64,000 nucleotides of DNA from Flavobacterium salmonis (GTDB lineage: Bacteria > Bacteroidota > Bacteroidia > Flavobacteriales > Flavobacteriaceae), in assembly GCF_903819435.1 (NCBI RefSeq), contig NZ_CAIJDP010000082.1, positions 87,265 through 151,264 on the forward strand, written 5' to 3'. A program made the position numbers and the translations under genes. How positions within the stretch are numbered: position 1 is the first letter of the stretch; every line of letters starts with the position of its first letter. Below the pieces are notes generated by a model. It was not told where the DNA came from and made no database searches. It was given only the letters and a program-made list of their open reading frames with translations. Shown piece by piece: positions 18,799 through 26,387 of the stretch.

Positions 18799-18855
18799 AT
18801 GGAGAAAGCCGAAAAGCCAAAAAAGAGTAGGCATCAGAAAAAATCACAATTATGA
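18799..18855 (+). CDS. Putative 18-codon leader peptide overlapping the lipoprotein gene
   Basis: ATG to TGA encodes MEKAEKPKKSRHQKKSQL, very basic and without hydrophobic residues apart from the last Leu. Its TGA overlaps the ATG of the next gene (ATGA), the arrangement that couples translation. It may be a leader that sets expression of the lipoprotein gene, or an accident of A-rich sequence. No direct evidence of translation. Confidence 0.35.
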   Translation: MEKAEKPKKSRHQKKSQL

Positions 18856-19499
18856 AAACAAAAACACTATTAATTATTGGTGTTATTGCCTTTGGGTTAA
18901 TATTATTTTCCCAATGCAAACCCAAAAAAATGTTGGTCTACAATGAAAATGGAAATTACTTTGTCGATAATAATTTCCTGATTAAAGATGCAAAGGAAAT
19001 GTCCAGAGCAGATATTGACGGACTTATTGCACTTGATAAGGAATATACGAAATTTGGAGGTTCCGGCTTCTTAAATTATATCGTTCAAACGCAAATAATT
19101 CAGCACGTTAATCAAATAAAGACTTTGACCAGAGTATCAAAAATCGCAAAATTGAATGTCATCCATAAGGGTTGTTTTGATGTAATTGATATCAATTGGA
19201 ACAATTATGGAGATATCAAAGCAAGACTGGATAATATATTATCAAAATACGAATATGCTTCATTGGATGGTAATATTGGAATTGCGGGCAATAAAATTGT
19301 AACCAAAGCTACCAAACTATCTGAACAAGAGATTAGTACTTTTAACAAATTATCAGTAGTGGGAATTGATGAAAATAATATCTGTAATGATTACATGGGA
19401 ACCAAAGCGTTTAGCAGATTGCTAATGAGAACTACCAGAACACCTTTTGATAAAAATTTAAATCAACAGGTTATTAATGTTATCAAACAATACCAATAA
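18852..19499 (+). CDS. Hypothetical lipoprotein (215 aa)
   Basis: I do not recognise the family. The N-terminus is a lipoprotein signal (MKTKTLLIIGVIAFGLILFS then Gln-Cys at 21-22), so the mature protein starts at Cys22 with a basic KPKK. The rest is soluble, with an acidic/helical segment (DAKEMSRADIDGLIALDKEY), a helical stretch (LNYIVQTQIIQHVNQIKTL) and two Cys (in HKGCFDV and NNICNDY) that could form a disulfide in the periplasm. An intrinsic terminator follows, which separates it at least partly from the HTTM pair downstream. Confidence 0.7.
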   Translation: MKTKTLLIIGVIAFGLILFSQCKPKKMLVYNENGNYFVDNNFLIKDAKEMSRADIDGLIALDKEYTKFGGSGFLNYIVQTQIIQHVNQIKTLTRVSKIAKLNVIHKGCFDVIDINWNNYGDIKARLDNILSKYEYASLDGNIGIAGNKIVTKATKLSEQEISTFNKLSVVGIDENNICNDYMGTKAFSRLLMRTTRTPFDKNLNQQVINVIKQYQ

Positions 19500-19504
19500 T
19501 TATC

Positions 19505-19541
19505 AAAACAAGGTCAATCGATAAAGTTTGTCCTTGTTTTT
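19505..19541 (+). terminator. Intrinsic terminator after the lipoprotein gene
   Basis: Stem AAAACAAGG / CCTTGTTTT, with CA/TG pairs inside after a T-T mismatch, ending in a T-tract on the plus strand. Confidence 0.7.
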
Positions 19542-19575
19542 ATAAAAAAATATTTTCAATCAAATACAATAGAAA

Positions 19576-20148
19576 ATGAAAAGAAAATGGCAGCTTTTTG
19601 GTATATTCCTTTTACTCTTTATGGTTTTTACAATTGCATTAAAAGGAACCTTTGACGGTTATTATGGTTTTTATTATGATAAAGAAGAGTATAAAAAACC
19701 ATTCTTTTATGAACTTTCAAATAAAATTGTAGAATTTGAACCTGTTAGTATGTTTACGACTTACACTGGATTTGATACAGGGTATGGTTTTTTTGCGCCG
19801 AATGTTGCAAGCGATTTTGTCTTGCTTTTTGAATTGCAGGACGCTAACGGAAATATTCTGGAAGAACGGATTATGCCGGAATGGAAGAGTAAGGAAAGTA
19901 TTGTGAGATATACTTCTGTTTTTAATATGTTCATAGACAAAGTGGTTGCTTCTAAAAAGAAAAACGAATCCCAATATCACAAATATTTGGATGTGGTGCT
20001 TAAACAAATTGCAAAAAGCGTCCTTAAAGAGAGTTATGGTGCGAAAAAATGTACAGCCAAACTTTATCTCTACGATTATCCTTCTTTAGACAGATATAAA
20101 AATGGAGAGAAAAAAGACAACCTGATTTTAATTAGTCAAATTAAATAA
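19576..20148 (+). CDS. Membrane-anchored hypothetical protein, SdpA-like partner of an HTTM protein
   Basis: 190 residues with one N-terminal membrane helix (about 6-23, QLFGIFLLLFMVFTIALK) and a periplasmic remainder. The segment TGYGFFAPNVASDF resembles the aromatic GW/GxFFxxxP motif I remember from SdpA, the partner of SdpB in sporulation-delaying-protein systems. It ends 8 nt before the HTTM gene, so the two are almost certainly co-transcribed. The SdpA relation is an inference from one short motif plus context. Otherwise the family is unknown to me. Confidence 0.55.
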   Translation: MKRKWQLFGIFLLLFMVFTIALKGTFDGYYGFYYDKEEYKKPFFYELSNKIVEFEPVSMFTTYTGFDTGYGFFAPNVASDFVLLFELQDANGNILEERIMPEWKSKESIVRYTSVFNMFIDKVVASKKKNESQYHKYLDVVLKQIAKSVLKESYGAKKCTAKLYLYDYPSLDRYKNGEKKDNLILISQIK

Positions 20149-20156
20149 AAATAACC

Positions 20157-21116
20157 ATGAAAAAAGCCACCATCTTATATAATAAAATTGAGTCTCTATT
20201 TTTTGTAAATAAAGGAAATCCCGAATTTCTGGCTTTCTTTAGGATCTCAACTGGGGCATTGGCGCTGTTACATTTTTTATCTATCATAAGCGATTTTGAC
20301 ATGTTTTTTTCCAGTAATAGTCTTGTTCCACAGGATATAATGTCTGTTTTTAATCCGAACTGGCTAATTTCTTTTTCAAAAATTACTCATTTTTTTGAAT
20401 CTTTTGGAATTGCAGAAAACACTGTGATTTTAGGTGCTAAAATAATGTTTATAACATTGTGCATTAACATCATAATAGGATTTTATTCCCGGGTTAGTGC
20501 TTTTGTGTTACTGCTATTGCAGGTTGCTTTGCTCAAAGGGAGTTCGTTTTTTATTTACGGAGTCGATTTTTTTACCAGCATGTCTTTATTTTATTTGATT
20601 TTATTACCTTCTGATGCATATTGCTCAGTACTACGTTTTATCATAAAAAAGAAAGCTACGGAAGTCAATTTTATGCCTGTAAAAAGAATGTTTCAAATTC
20701 ATATCAGTATAGCTTATTTCTTTTCAGGATTTGATAAGTTACTGGGATACAACTGGCGCAATGGTGAATCTATCTGGAAAGCCATTAATTTGCCATATGC
20801 TAACAGGGATTTTAATTTTGATTTTTCCTGGATGGCAGACCACTCTTATATTTTAATTATTATTGGCTGGTCTACTATCATTATTGAAATGCTGTATCCG
20901 TTTTTTATCTGGATACCTAAAACGCAAAAAACATGGATGATACTTACCATCAGCATGCATTTGGGAATTGCTTTAGTGCTGAACCTCTATTATTTTTCGG
21001 CCATCATGATCATCTGGAACCTGACTAATTTTAATTTTGAAAGAGAAACAGTTACCATCAAATCTCTAAGTTTAGAGCGACGCTTTTATAAAAAATCGAG
21101 TCCGGTAGGAATATAG
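20157..21116 (+). CDS. HTTM-domain integral membrane protein (SdpB / gamma-carboxylase-like)
   Basis: 319 residues, about 7-8 membrane helices. Family signs are the N-terminal FLAFFRISTGALALLHFLSI, the central segment VKRMFQIHISIAYFFSGFDK, then NWRNGESIWKA and the late helix MILTISMHLGIALVLNLYYF. HTTM proteins are related to vitamin-K gamma-carboxylase membrane domains and include SdpB, needed to mature the SDP toxin in Bacillus. The Lys of GFDK is at the place where related enzymes carry a key Lys. Substrate unknown; the periplasmic partner encoded just upstream is the best candidate. Confidence 0.8.
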   Translation: MKKATILYNKIESLFFVNKGNPEFLAFFRISTGALALLHFLSIISDFDMFFSSNSLVPQDIMSVFNPNWLISFSKITHFFESFGIAENTVILGAKIMFITLCINIIIGFYSRVSAFVLLLLQVALLKGSSFFIYGVDFFTSMSLFYLILLPSDAYCSVLRFIIKKKATEVNFMPVKRMFQIHISIAYFFSGFDKLLGYNWRNGESIWKAINLPYANRDFNFDFSWMADHSYILIIIGWSTIIIEMLYPFFIWIPKTQKTWMILTISMHLGIALVLNLYYFSAIMIIWNLTNFNFERETVTIKSLSLERRFYKKSSPVGI

Positions 21117-21247
21117 AAAAAATTATTTCTTAGAACCTGTTTAAAATTTATTTTTGAGATTTATTATTGAAATAATGCCAATACTCTAATTAGTAATGAA
21201 AATTTAAATTTCTAACATAGAAAAAATATATCGATAAGAAATTAGTA

Positions 21248-21278
21248 AAGGCTGTCCTATTTTTGGACAGCCTTTTGT
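21248..21278 (+). terminator. Intrinsic terminator downstream of the HTTM gene
   Basis: Perfect 10-bp stem AAGGCTGTCC / GGACAGCCTT with a 7-nt loop and T-run. The stem core resembles the ends of the element at 24697-24815. Confidence 0.7.
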
Positions 21279-21450
21279 ATAACAGCTTTAAAACTTAAAT
21301 CACAAACTTCCCAAAACAATTATTATTGCCTGAAGCACTTCCCGTCTACTCCAATATTTATCATTAGTTAAATTTTGTGTTTTGTGATGTACACTCTCCA
21401 TTTTGGCTACACGTAAAATACTGTAGCGCTATAAATAGTATAAGATGAAA

Positions 21451-21506
21451 TTATTTAGAATGACAATAAAAACATTATAAAATTAGTCTAAATAAGTATA
21501 GATTTG
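21451..21506 (+). promoter_or_regulatory. Possible iron-regulated promoter of the PepSY gene
   Basis: TTATTTAGA (21451-21459) and its exact reverse complement TCTAAATAA (21487-21495) flank 27 nt and sit directly upstream of TAGATTTG (21499-21506), an exact -7 match. The left arm continues as TTTAGAATGACAATAAA, half of which resembles Bacteroidota Fur boxes. I see no -33 TTG. PepSY membrane proteins are often iron-regulated, which fits, but the Fur call is inference. Confidence 0.4.
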
Positions 21507-21573
21507 CATTCATGTAAAATCAATTCAGAAATCCAGATTTAATAACCATTTTATTGAAATTCTTTAAAGAATA

Positions 21574-22689
21574 ATGAAGAAAAAAGTAAAGAAAAAAATT
21601 GGACAATTACACCTTTGGTTAGGACTTGCTTCCGGCCTTGTTTTATTTGTGGTAGCTTTAACAGGCAGCCTTTTGGTATTTGAAAAAGAAATTGATCAGT
21701 ATATAAATCCAGAGTTTTATATTGTTCCTAATGTAGGCAAAGAAAAAAAAACAATTGATTATTGTACAGCTGCGATAGAGAAACAATATGGAATTGAAAA
21801 AATAAACCGTATTGTAGTTTATAATGATCCAAAACGTACTATGACTATCATAGGAAAAGACACCGATGGAGAAACACAAATTTTCTCAATAGATCCTTAT
21901 ACAGGAAAAGTGCTTGGAACTATCGCACAGGATAACAGATTTTTCTCTGTAATTTTAAACATACACAGACACTTATTGATGCATGATATTGGTGAAATCA
22001 TTACAGGTTGTAGTTGTTTAATCTTTGTGTTCATGCTGATTTCAGGCCTGATTTTATGGTGGCCTAAAAAAGTTAAAAACCTAAAACAGCGACTTACCGT
22101 AAAATGGAAAGCTTCTTTCAAAAGAGTCAACTGGGATTTTCATTCGACTTTTGGATTTTATACTTTCCTATTTTTATTAATTATTGCACTTACGGGTTTA
22201 ACATGGTCTTTTAAATGGTTTGAAGATGGAATGTATTTTATAGCAAATGGTACTCTCGAAAGGCCTTCTCTTAAAGTAGAAAACCCAACTAAAATTGATC
22301 CACAGTCTGACAAAGTCTCATTTTATCAAAGTATATATCAAAAAACAGATAGTATTTTTCCATATAAAGGTAACATCCAAATCAGGATGCCGGCAGATAC
22401 CGTTAACAGTATCTTAGTTTCAAAAGAAAACTTAGAATTCAATATACCAAATCAATCCAGTTCGCTTTATTTTGATAAATACACAGGCAAAAACATAGAA
22501 ATCAGACCTTACGAATCTTTTTCCAAGGGAGATAAATTAAAACGATTGATATATCCCATTCATACAGGAAGCATTTATGGGTATCCAACTAAAATAATCG
22601 CTTTTTTGGTTTGTCTTTTTGCCGTAACCTTACCTACTACAGGATTATTGATCTGGCTGGGAAAACGAAAAAAGAAAGCAGCTCACTAA
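21574..22689 (+). CDS. PepSY-associated TM-helix protein (siderophore reductase-like)
   Basis: 371 residues with four membrane helices: about 13-33 (LWLGLASGLVLFVVALTGSL), about 145-165, about 195-215 and about 345-365. A periplasmic PepSY region lies between helices 1 and 2 (FSIDPYTGKVLGT). Conserved His residues occur in HLWLG, NIHRHLLMHDIG, NWDFHSTFGFY and YPIHTGSIYG, the pattern of family members proposed to carry haem and reduce ferric siderophores at the inner membrane. No TonB receptor gene is adjacent, which is unusual for the family. Confidence 0.88.
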   Translation: MKKKVKKKIGQLHLWLGLASGLVLFVVALTGSLLVFEKEIDQYINPEFYIVPNVGKEKKTIDYCTAAIEKQYGIEKINRIVVYNDPKRTMTIIGKDTDGETQIFSIDPYTGKVLGTIAQDNRFFSVILNIHRHLLMHDIGEIITGCSCLIFVFMLISGLILWWPKKVKNLKQRLTVKWKASFKRVNWDFHSTFGFYTFLFLLIIALTGLTWSFKWFEDGMYFIANGTLERPSLKVENPTKIDPQSDKVSFYQSIYQKTDSIFPYKGNIQIRMPADTVNSILVSKENLEFNIPNQSSSLYFDKYTGKNIEIRPYESFSKGDKLKRLIYPIHTGSIYGYPTKIIAFLVCLFAVTLPTTGLLIWLGKRKKKAAH

Positions 22690-22824
22690 AATATAATCTT
22701 AATTTTTTCATTTTTTAAATAACTATAAATTAACGATTTATTAAAAATTACAGTTTTAAATTAAAAAAAATCAGGAATTTATTTGGATAACCGTATTTAG
22801 TGCTTATCTTTGCACCCGAAACAT

Positions 22825-22897
22825 CGCGGGATAGAGCAGCAGGCAGCTCGTCGGGCTCATAACCCGAAGGTCACAGGTTCGAGTCCTGTTCCCGCTA
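22825..22897 (+). tRNA. Initiator tRNA-Met (CAT anticodon)
   Basis: A full cloverleaf can be folded. The acceptor CGCGGGA pairs with TCCCGCT except for position 1, a C-T mismatch as expected for an initiator tRNA. The anticodon CAT is at 22858-22860 on a stem carrying three consecutive G-C pairs (GGG/CCC), the other initiator hallmark. The T arm is ACAGG-TTCGAGT-CCTGT. The CCA end is not encoded. Confidence 0.95.
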
Positions 22898-22905
22898 CAG
22901 AGAAT

Positions 22906-22940
22906 AACCCATCAACTTTTTGATGGGTTTTTTGTTTTTT
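22906..22940 (+). terminator. Terminator of the initiator tRNA
   Basis: Perfect 9-bp stem AACCCATCA / TGATGGGTT with a 6-nt loop, followed by a T-rich tract. Confidence 0.85.
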
Positions 22941-22972
22941 ACTACTTCCCTAAAGCCTTGTAAATGTTGAGA

Positions 22973-23300
22973 CTAACCTAAAAAAAAGGTTTCTTTATTG
23001 GTTATATATAGCCTGTTTTCAGTCCTAATTGACAGCCCCTCAGGAAATACCAAGTTTTGAATCCTGATTTTACTCTTAGTATCTCCCTCTCTCCAGTATT
23101 TACTGATTTTCGAGACTTTTTCTACTACCTTATCGATATTTCTTTTATGGTTAGATATTTTTTTTGGCATTGGAGTATATCTGGCTTTCAATCATCTTTA
23201 ATTCGGTATCAAACTGAATCGCATATATATTGTATTTATTATCTCCAAAATTTGTATTCTCAAAACCACAGGTATGTGTTTAGAAATGTAATTTTCAAAG
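22973..23300 (-). pseudogene. Remnant of a serine-recombinase-type gene (C-terminal end)
   Basis: Only the last 72 codons are open. They contain SKISKYWREGDTKSKIRIQN then LVFPEGLSI, which resembles the C-terminus of Bacteroidota serine recombinases. There is no ATG at a sensible place (the open frame would start at TTG). A second frame upstream reads NKYNIYAIQFDTELKMIESQ, suggesting a frameshift in an older longer gene. It lies 75 nt from the initiator tRNA. Best read as a decayed integrase-like gene left by an element that entered near the tRNA. Confidence 0.45.
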
Positions 23301-23352
23301 ACTACTTTTGAAGCTATACACATAACACAATTTAATCAAATTGTAAGATTTA

Positions 23353-23378
23353 GGAAAGTGAAATCTTTCCTTTTTTTG
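23353..23378 (+). terminator. Hairpin with T-run
   Basis: Stem GGAAAG / CTTTCC followed by seven T. There is no plus-strand gene directly before it, so it is an orphan or belongs to the lost element. Confidence 0.35.
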
Positions 23379-23514
23379 TACCAAAAAAAGCTGCCTCACT
23401 TTTGAGACAGACTCTTAAATTTTCACACTACATTACTATAAATTTCTGATTATCTGTAAAAATGTTTAGATTGAATAATTAACCTCTAACCCATCTGATA
23501 CACTACCAATTTAT

Positions 23515-23550
23515 AAAAAGAAGCCACGAAAACTTTCATGGCTTCTTTTT
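23515..23550. terminator. Terminator of the duplicated-repeat protein gene
   Basis: Stem AAAAAGAAGCCA / TGGCTTCTTTTT around a 12-nt loop. The T-run on the minus strand ends the gene whose stop is 31 nt away. Confidence 0.75.
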
Positions 23551-23580
23551 AATAATAATAATCTTTTTTTAAATGAGTTA

Positions 23581-24405
23581 TTATCCTTGTAATTGTGGGT
23601 TTAAAACCCCAGCTGTAACGGTATAAATTAATCCATTAGGGCCTTCTTGCGCAAAACCAAAAATACCATATTCTCCTTCCTGATAAATTTGATTATCTCT
23701 TTCATCATAAGGTACAGCTGCCCATTTTAGAACGTCAGATGCTTTGACTTGGATATTTTTTGTAGGATAATTTGAATCTGTTGGGCAAGATACTTCTATA
23801 TTGAAAGCAGTCTCTTGAATTGTATTATCTGGAACAATAAACCAAGTTGGTGTTGGTCCTGAACCATTTTGTCCGGGAGGTATAGGTAAAGCTACTGCTC
23901 TGTTAATAGGGAATGAACCACTTCTTAATGTACCGCCAGTAATACTGGTTACATTGCAAAAAAGTTTGTTGCCATCTGCTACTCCTGGATCATTTTGACT
24001 TAAAGCGGACAATTGAAATACCGAATCATTTGCTGTACTTTGATTGTTTTCAAATTGAAAGTCTAAACTATTTAGTTGAATGTCTGCTGGAGCATTTAAG
24101 GAAAAAGTCATTACAAAATCGCCATTGTTAGCATTGATTTGATTTGTAATATATTCGGTAACAATCCAATCAGGATTAGGACAACCTTGACTGAAATTCA
24201 TTATAATATTGTCTTTCGGAATTCCATTTATAAAACGAAACTCAAGTTTTGTAGGCTTTAAGTCTGACGGTAGGTTACAAAAACTCATTGTAAATTTCCC
24301 GTTGTTTGAATTGATTTGATTTTCTAAGTATTCAGTCACAGTATACCCTGGATTTTCCCCTTGCGTTAGCATCATTATTGTCTGAACTTGATTATTTGAT
24401 TCCAT
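23581..24405 (-). CDS. Hypothetical protein with two tandem VTEY-NQIN repeats
   Basis: 274 residues, no signal peptide or membrane helix. Residues about 8-58 and 65-117 are two copies of one domain, with matching blocks GYTVTEYLENQINSNNGKF and DWIVTEYITNQINANNGDF, each followed by M-[ST]-F and a P-[SA]-D segment. The C-terminal third (from about 165) is different and includes PPGQNGSGPTPTWFIVPD and GEYGIFGFAQEGPNGLIYTV. I do not recognise the family. The domain duplication and beta-prone sequence suggest a structural or binding protein. It may go with the beta-rich unknown proteins encoded at 24841 and 28944, which have similar composition and also lack export signals. Confidence 0.7.
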   Translation of the reverse strand: MESNNQVQTIMMLTQGENPGYTVTEYLENQINSNNGKFTMSFCNLPSDLKPTKLEFRFINGIPKDNIIMNFSQGCPNPDWIVTEYITNQINANNGDFVMTFSLNAPADIQLNSLDFQFENNQSTANDSVFQLSALSQNDPGVADGNKLFCNVTSITGGTLRSGSFPINRAVALPIPPGQNGSGPTPTWFIVPDNTIQETAFNIEVSCPTDSNYPTKNIQVKASDVLKWAAVPYDERDNQIYQEGEYGIFGFAQEGPNGLIYTVTAGVLNPQLQG

Positions 24406-24607
24406 AATTTCTATGATTTATTTAGTAGTTCCTACTCATAAGGCTTTTCGGATTTCACCCCGTTTTTATAGTGGTTTCTGAACTCCACTTTTAAATAAAT
24501 GAGTAAAAATAAAACTAGCTAGCTTTTTAATTTCTTTAGTAAAAGTATTGTGGTATAATAGTTTAAATTAAAAAAATCCCATAAGTCTGAGTTTTTTATC
24601 CATAAGA

Positions 24608-24675
24608 AGGCGAAACTATGGAACAAGAATTTTTTGTCAACATTTTTACAATACAAAACAAAATAGGTTTCGCCT
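24608..24675. repeat. 9-bp inverted repeat spanning 68 bp
   Basis: AGGCGAAAC (24608-24616) and its exact complement GTTTCGCCT (24667-24675) enclose 50 AT-rich bases. It could be the ends of a tiny mobile-element relic or a large RNA hairpin. Nothing indicates which. Confidence 0.4.
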
Positions 24676-24696
24676 GTTAATTATAATATACAAAAT

Positions 24697-24815
24697 GAGG
24701 CTGTCCGAAAAGTCGAAGCTAGCCTCTGAGAATTGCACAAATAAAATTCGTCTCCAATAGGAGTCCAAATATTTTAGTATAAAAAAGAGGCTGTCCATAC
24801 TTTTCGGACAGCCTC
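24697..24815. repeat. 119-bp element with 17-bp perfect terminal inverted repeats (MITE-like)
   Basis: GAGGCTGTCCGAAAAGT at 24697-24713 recurs exactly inverted at 24799-24815. A further partial copy, GAGGCTGTCC at 24787-24796, turns the right end into a hairpin. Similar GAGGCTGTC ends are familiar from insertion sequences. No target-site duplication is visible and no transposase frame fits, so it may be the collapsed remains of an IS. The right-end hairpin also serves as a terminator for the gene starting at 26169. Confidence 0.45.
24787..24815 (-). terminator. Terminator downstream of the GH64-like gene
   Basis: Stem GAGGCTGTCC / GGACAGCCTC with a 9-nt loop. On the minus strand it is followed by a short TTTTTT tract. 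It lies 25 nt past the stop codon. Confidence 0.7.
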
Positions 24816-24840
24816 GTTGGATTAAAGAAAAATGTATTTA

Positions 24841-26169
24841 TTAATTGTCTTCTGTAACATTAAGTAATGAAATTTGCAATGTATCTGCAACAGCAGGATT
24901 CACTGAAACCAATACAGGTGAAAAACGATCTGAATAAGCAAAATTATAAGTATCAGAAAGTTTTTGTAAAACAGCAGCATATTGGTTGTAGTGCAAAGGG
25001 TTATTTTGCAAAGCACTAAATAGTGAAGCACTGGATATGGAAAACCAATCAGTACTTGACATCGCTCCCACTTTTGTTTTGCCAATTATTGTTTCAGAAC
25101 CAATAGCTCCAATATTAAATCCTGCTAATAAATCTCCGGTTATCCACCCATAAACGTCGTTTGCAGGATTTTGTGAAGTTCCTCCATTAATTGAAAAAGA
25201 GGCATTGGCACCATAAATACCACTTGGATTGATTAAATCATTTTTTTTATAAACGATAGTTGTTGTCCCAACTACACTGCCTATAGTCCCGGTTAAAGTA
25301 ATATCACCTGTATTGTCAATTGTAGCGGTTAAATTATAAGCTTGGGCACTTTGAGGCCCGGTGGTTGGTACATTTGGCCCAACACCATTAAACTGACCTG
25401 CAATTGTGGCTATAATTCCATTTCCTAATCCGGGTATCACTTTTCCAACCATCGTATTGGGTCCAAAATTTTGAATCAGTGAGTTAAGATAGTCTTCAAA
25501 AAGATCATAAGGCGTAACTGGAACACCACCAATTGGCGGATAAGAAGAAGGCCCAATAATACGTGTAAAACCAGTTCCCGGTTGCGTTGGCAACTGTTCA
25601 AAACTGCCAGGGACAAGAGCAGGCAAAGCATTGCTTAAACCAGACTGTGGTGTAGCTGTAATAGCACTTAATTGTGTATAAATCATTTGAGAAGTTTTAC
25701 CTGTTTTAATGCCATTATCTGTTTGTACAATTGCCTTATGCAAAAAAGTCTCTAGCTGCATGGGAATACTCCAATAGTCAATACTGGTTAAATCGGCTAC
25801 ATCAGTCGGATTTCCATTAAACGTTAATTCCATTTTATCATAGCGAAGAAAAAAATTTGGGTCGGTAATATTTTGGGCAGGCTCATAACCCGCATTCAGA
25901 ACAGACCATGTCTGACCATACGATATATAAATCCTGCCACTAAAATTTTGAATGGACACTCCTGCACCCAAATCAGTTAAAGAATACCAGTTCCCTTTTC
26001 CTGCTTCTTTATTTAACGGTTGTATTTCGAGTTCTAAAGGTTGTAACTGATTTGGATCCGGGTAGTGTATGCTAAATAGAGCTGTATCACTTCCGGAAAC
26101 AAAACCTATTGATACAAGTTTATCAGATAAGCCGCTGTTGTTCTTGAAAATTACTTTTAATGTTGCCAT
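24841..26169 (-). CDS. GH64-like (beta-1,3-glucanase fold) protein
   Basis: 442 residues without a signal peptide. The N-terminal beta domain (TLKVIFKNNSGLSDKLVSIG, FSGRIYISYGQTW) is followed by FFLRYDKMELTFNGNPTDVA and DLTSIDYWSIPMQLETF, which match the pattern of GH64 laminaripentaose-producing beta-1,3-glucanases and thaumatin-like relatives. The later region (TGPQSAQAYNLTATIDNTGD, VYGWITGDLLAGFNIGAIGS, NNPLHYNQYAAVLQKLSDTY) also fits GH64. I could not assign the catalytic Glu and Asp with certainty. Lack of an export signal is odd for a glucanase. It could use another route or act as a lectin. Confidence 0.65.
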   Translation of the reverse strand: MATLKVIFKNNSGLSDKLVSIGFVSGSDTALFSIHYPDPNQLQPLELEIQPLNKEAGKGNWYSLTDLGAGVSIQNFSGRIYISYGQTWSVLNAGYEPAQNITDPNFFLRYDKMELTFNGNPTDVADLTSIDYWSIPMQLETFLHKAIVQTDNGIKTGKTSQMIYTQLSAITATPQSGLSNALPALVPGSFEQLPTQPGTGFTRIIGPSSYPPIGGVPVTPYDLFEDYLNSLIQNFGPNTMVGKVIPGLGNGIIATIAGQFNGVGPNVPTTGPQSAQAYNLTATIDNTGDITLTGTIGSVVGTTTIVYKKNDLINPSGIYGANASFSINGGTSQNPANDVYGWITGDLLAGFNIGAIGSETIIGKTKVGAMSSTDWFSISSASLFSALQNNPLHYNQYAAVLQKLSDTYNFAYSDRFSPVLVSVNPAVADTLQISLLNVTEDN

Positions 26170-26387
26170 AATATTGTTTTTTTTAGTTTATGAACTATTT
26201 ATAATTTTAGTCCAATAAAGGTAGTATGGCAAATTATCCGGATTAAAAAAAAAGGAACGAAACCGTGATTTTTTTGAATAAGAATAGAAAATCAGTCCTA
26301 AAAATTATTTTCTGATGTTTTACCGTAATGCAAAAAAAATAAACCAGTCGAATGGATGTCTTTTTGGAACAAAGCAGAACACATCGA

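Larger units (their letters stand above)
21117..21573. other. Intergenic region: terminator, then a regulatory stretch ahead of the PepSY gene
   Basis: It holds the terminator at 21248-21278 and the inverted repeat at 21451-21495, both listed separately. No gene seen. Confidence 0.6.
24406..24840. other. Intergenic region rich in inverted repeats
   Basis: It contains two nested symmetrical structures, listed separately (24608-24675 and 24697-24815). I see no gene. Confidence 0.6.

Noticed and set aside
23057..23311. Plus-strand ORF opposite the recombinase remnant
   Set aside because: Composition is that of an antisense shadow; the minus strand carries the recognisable motif.
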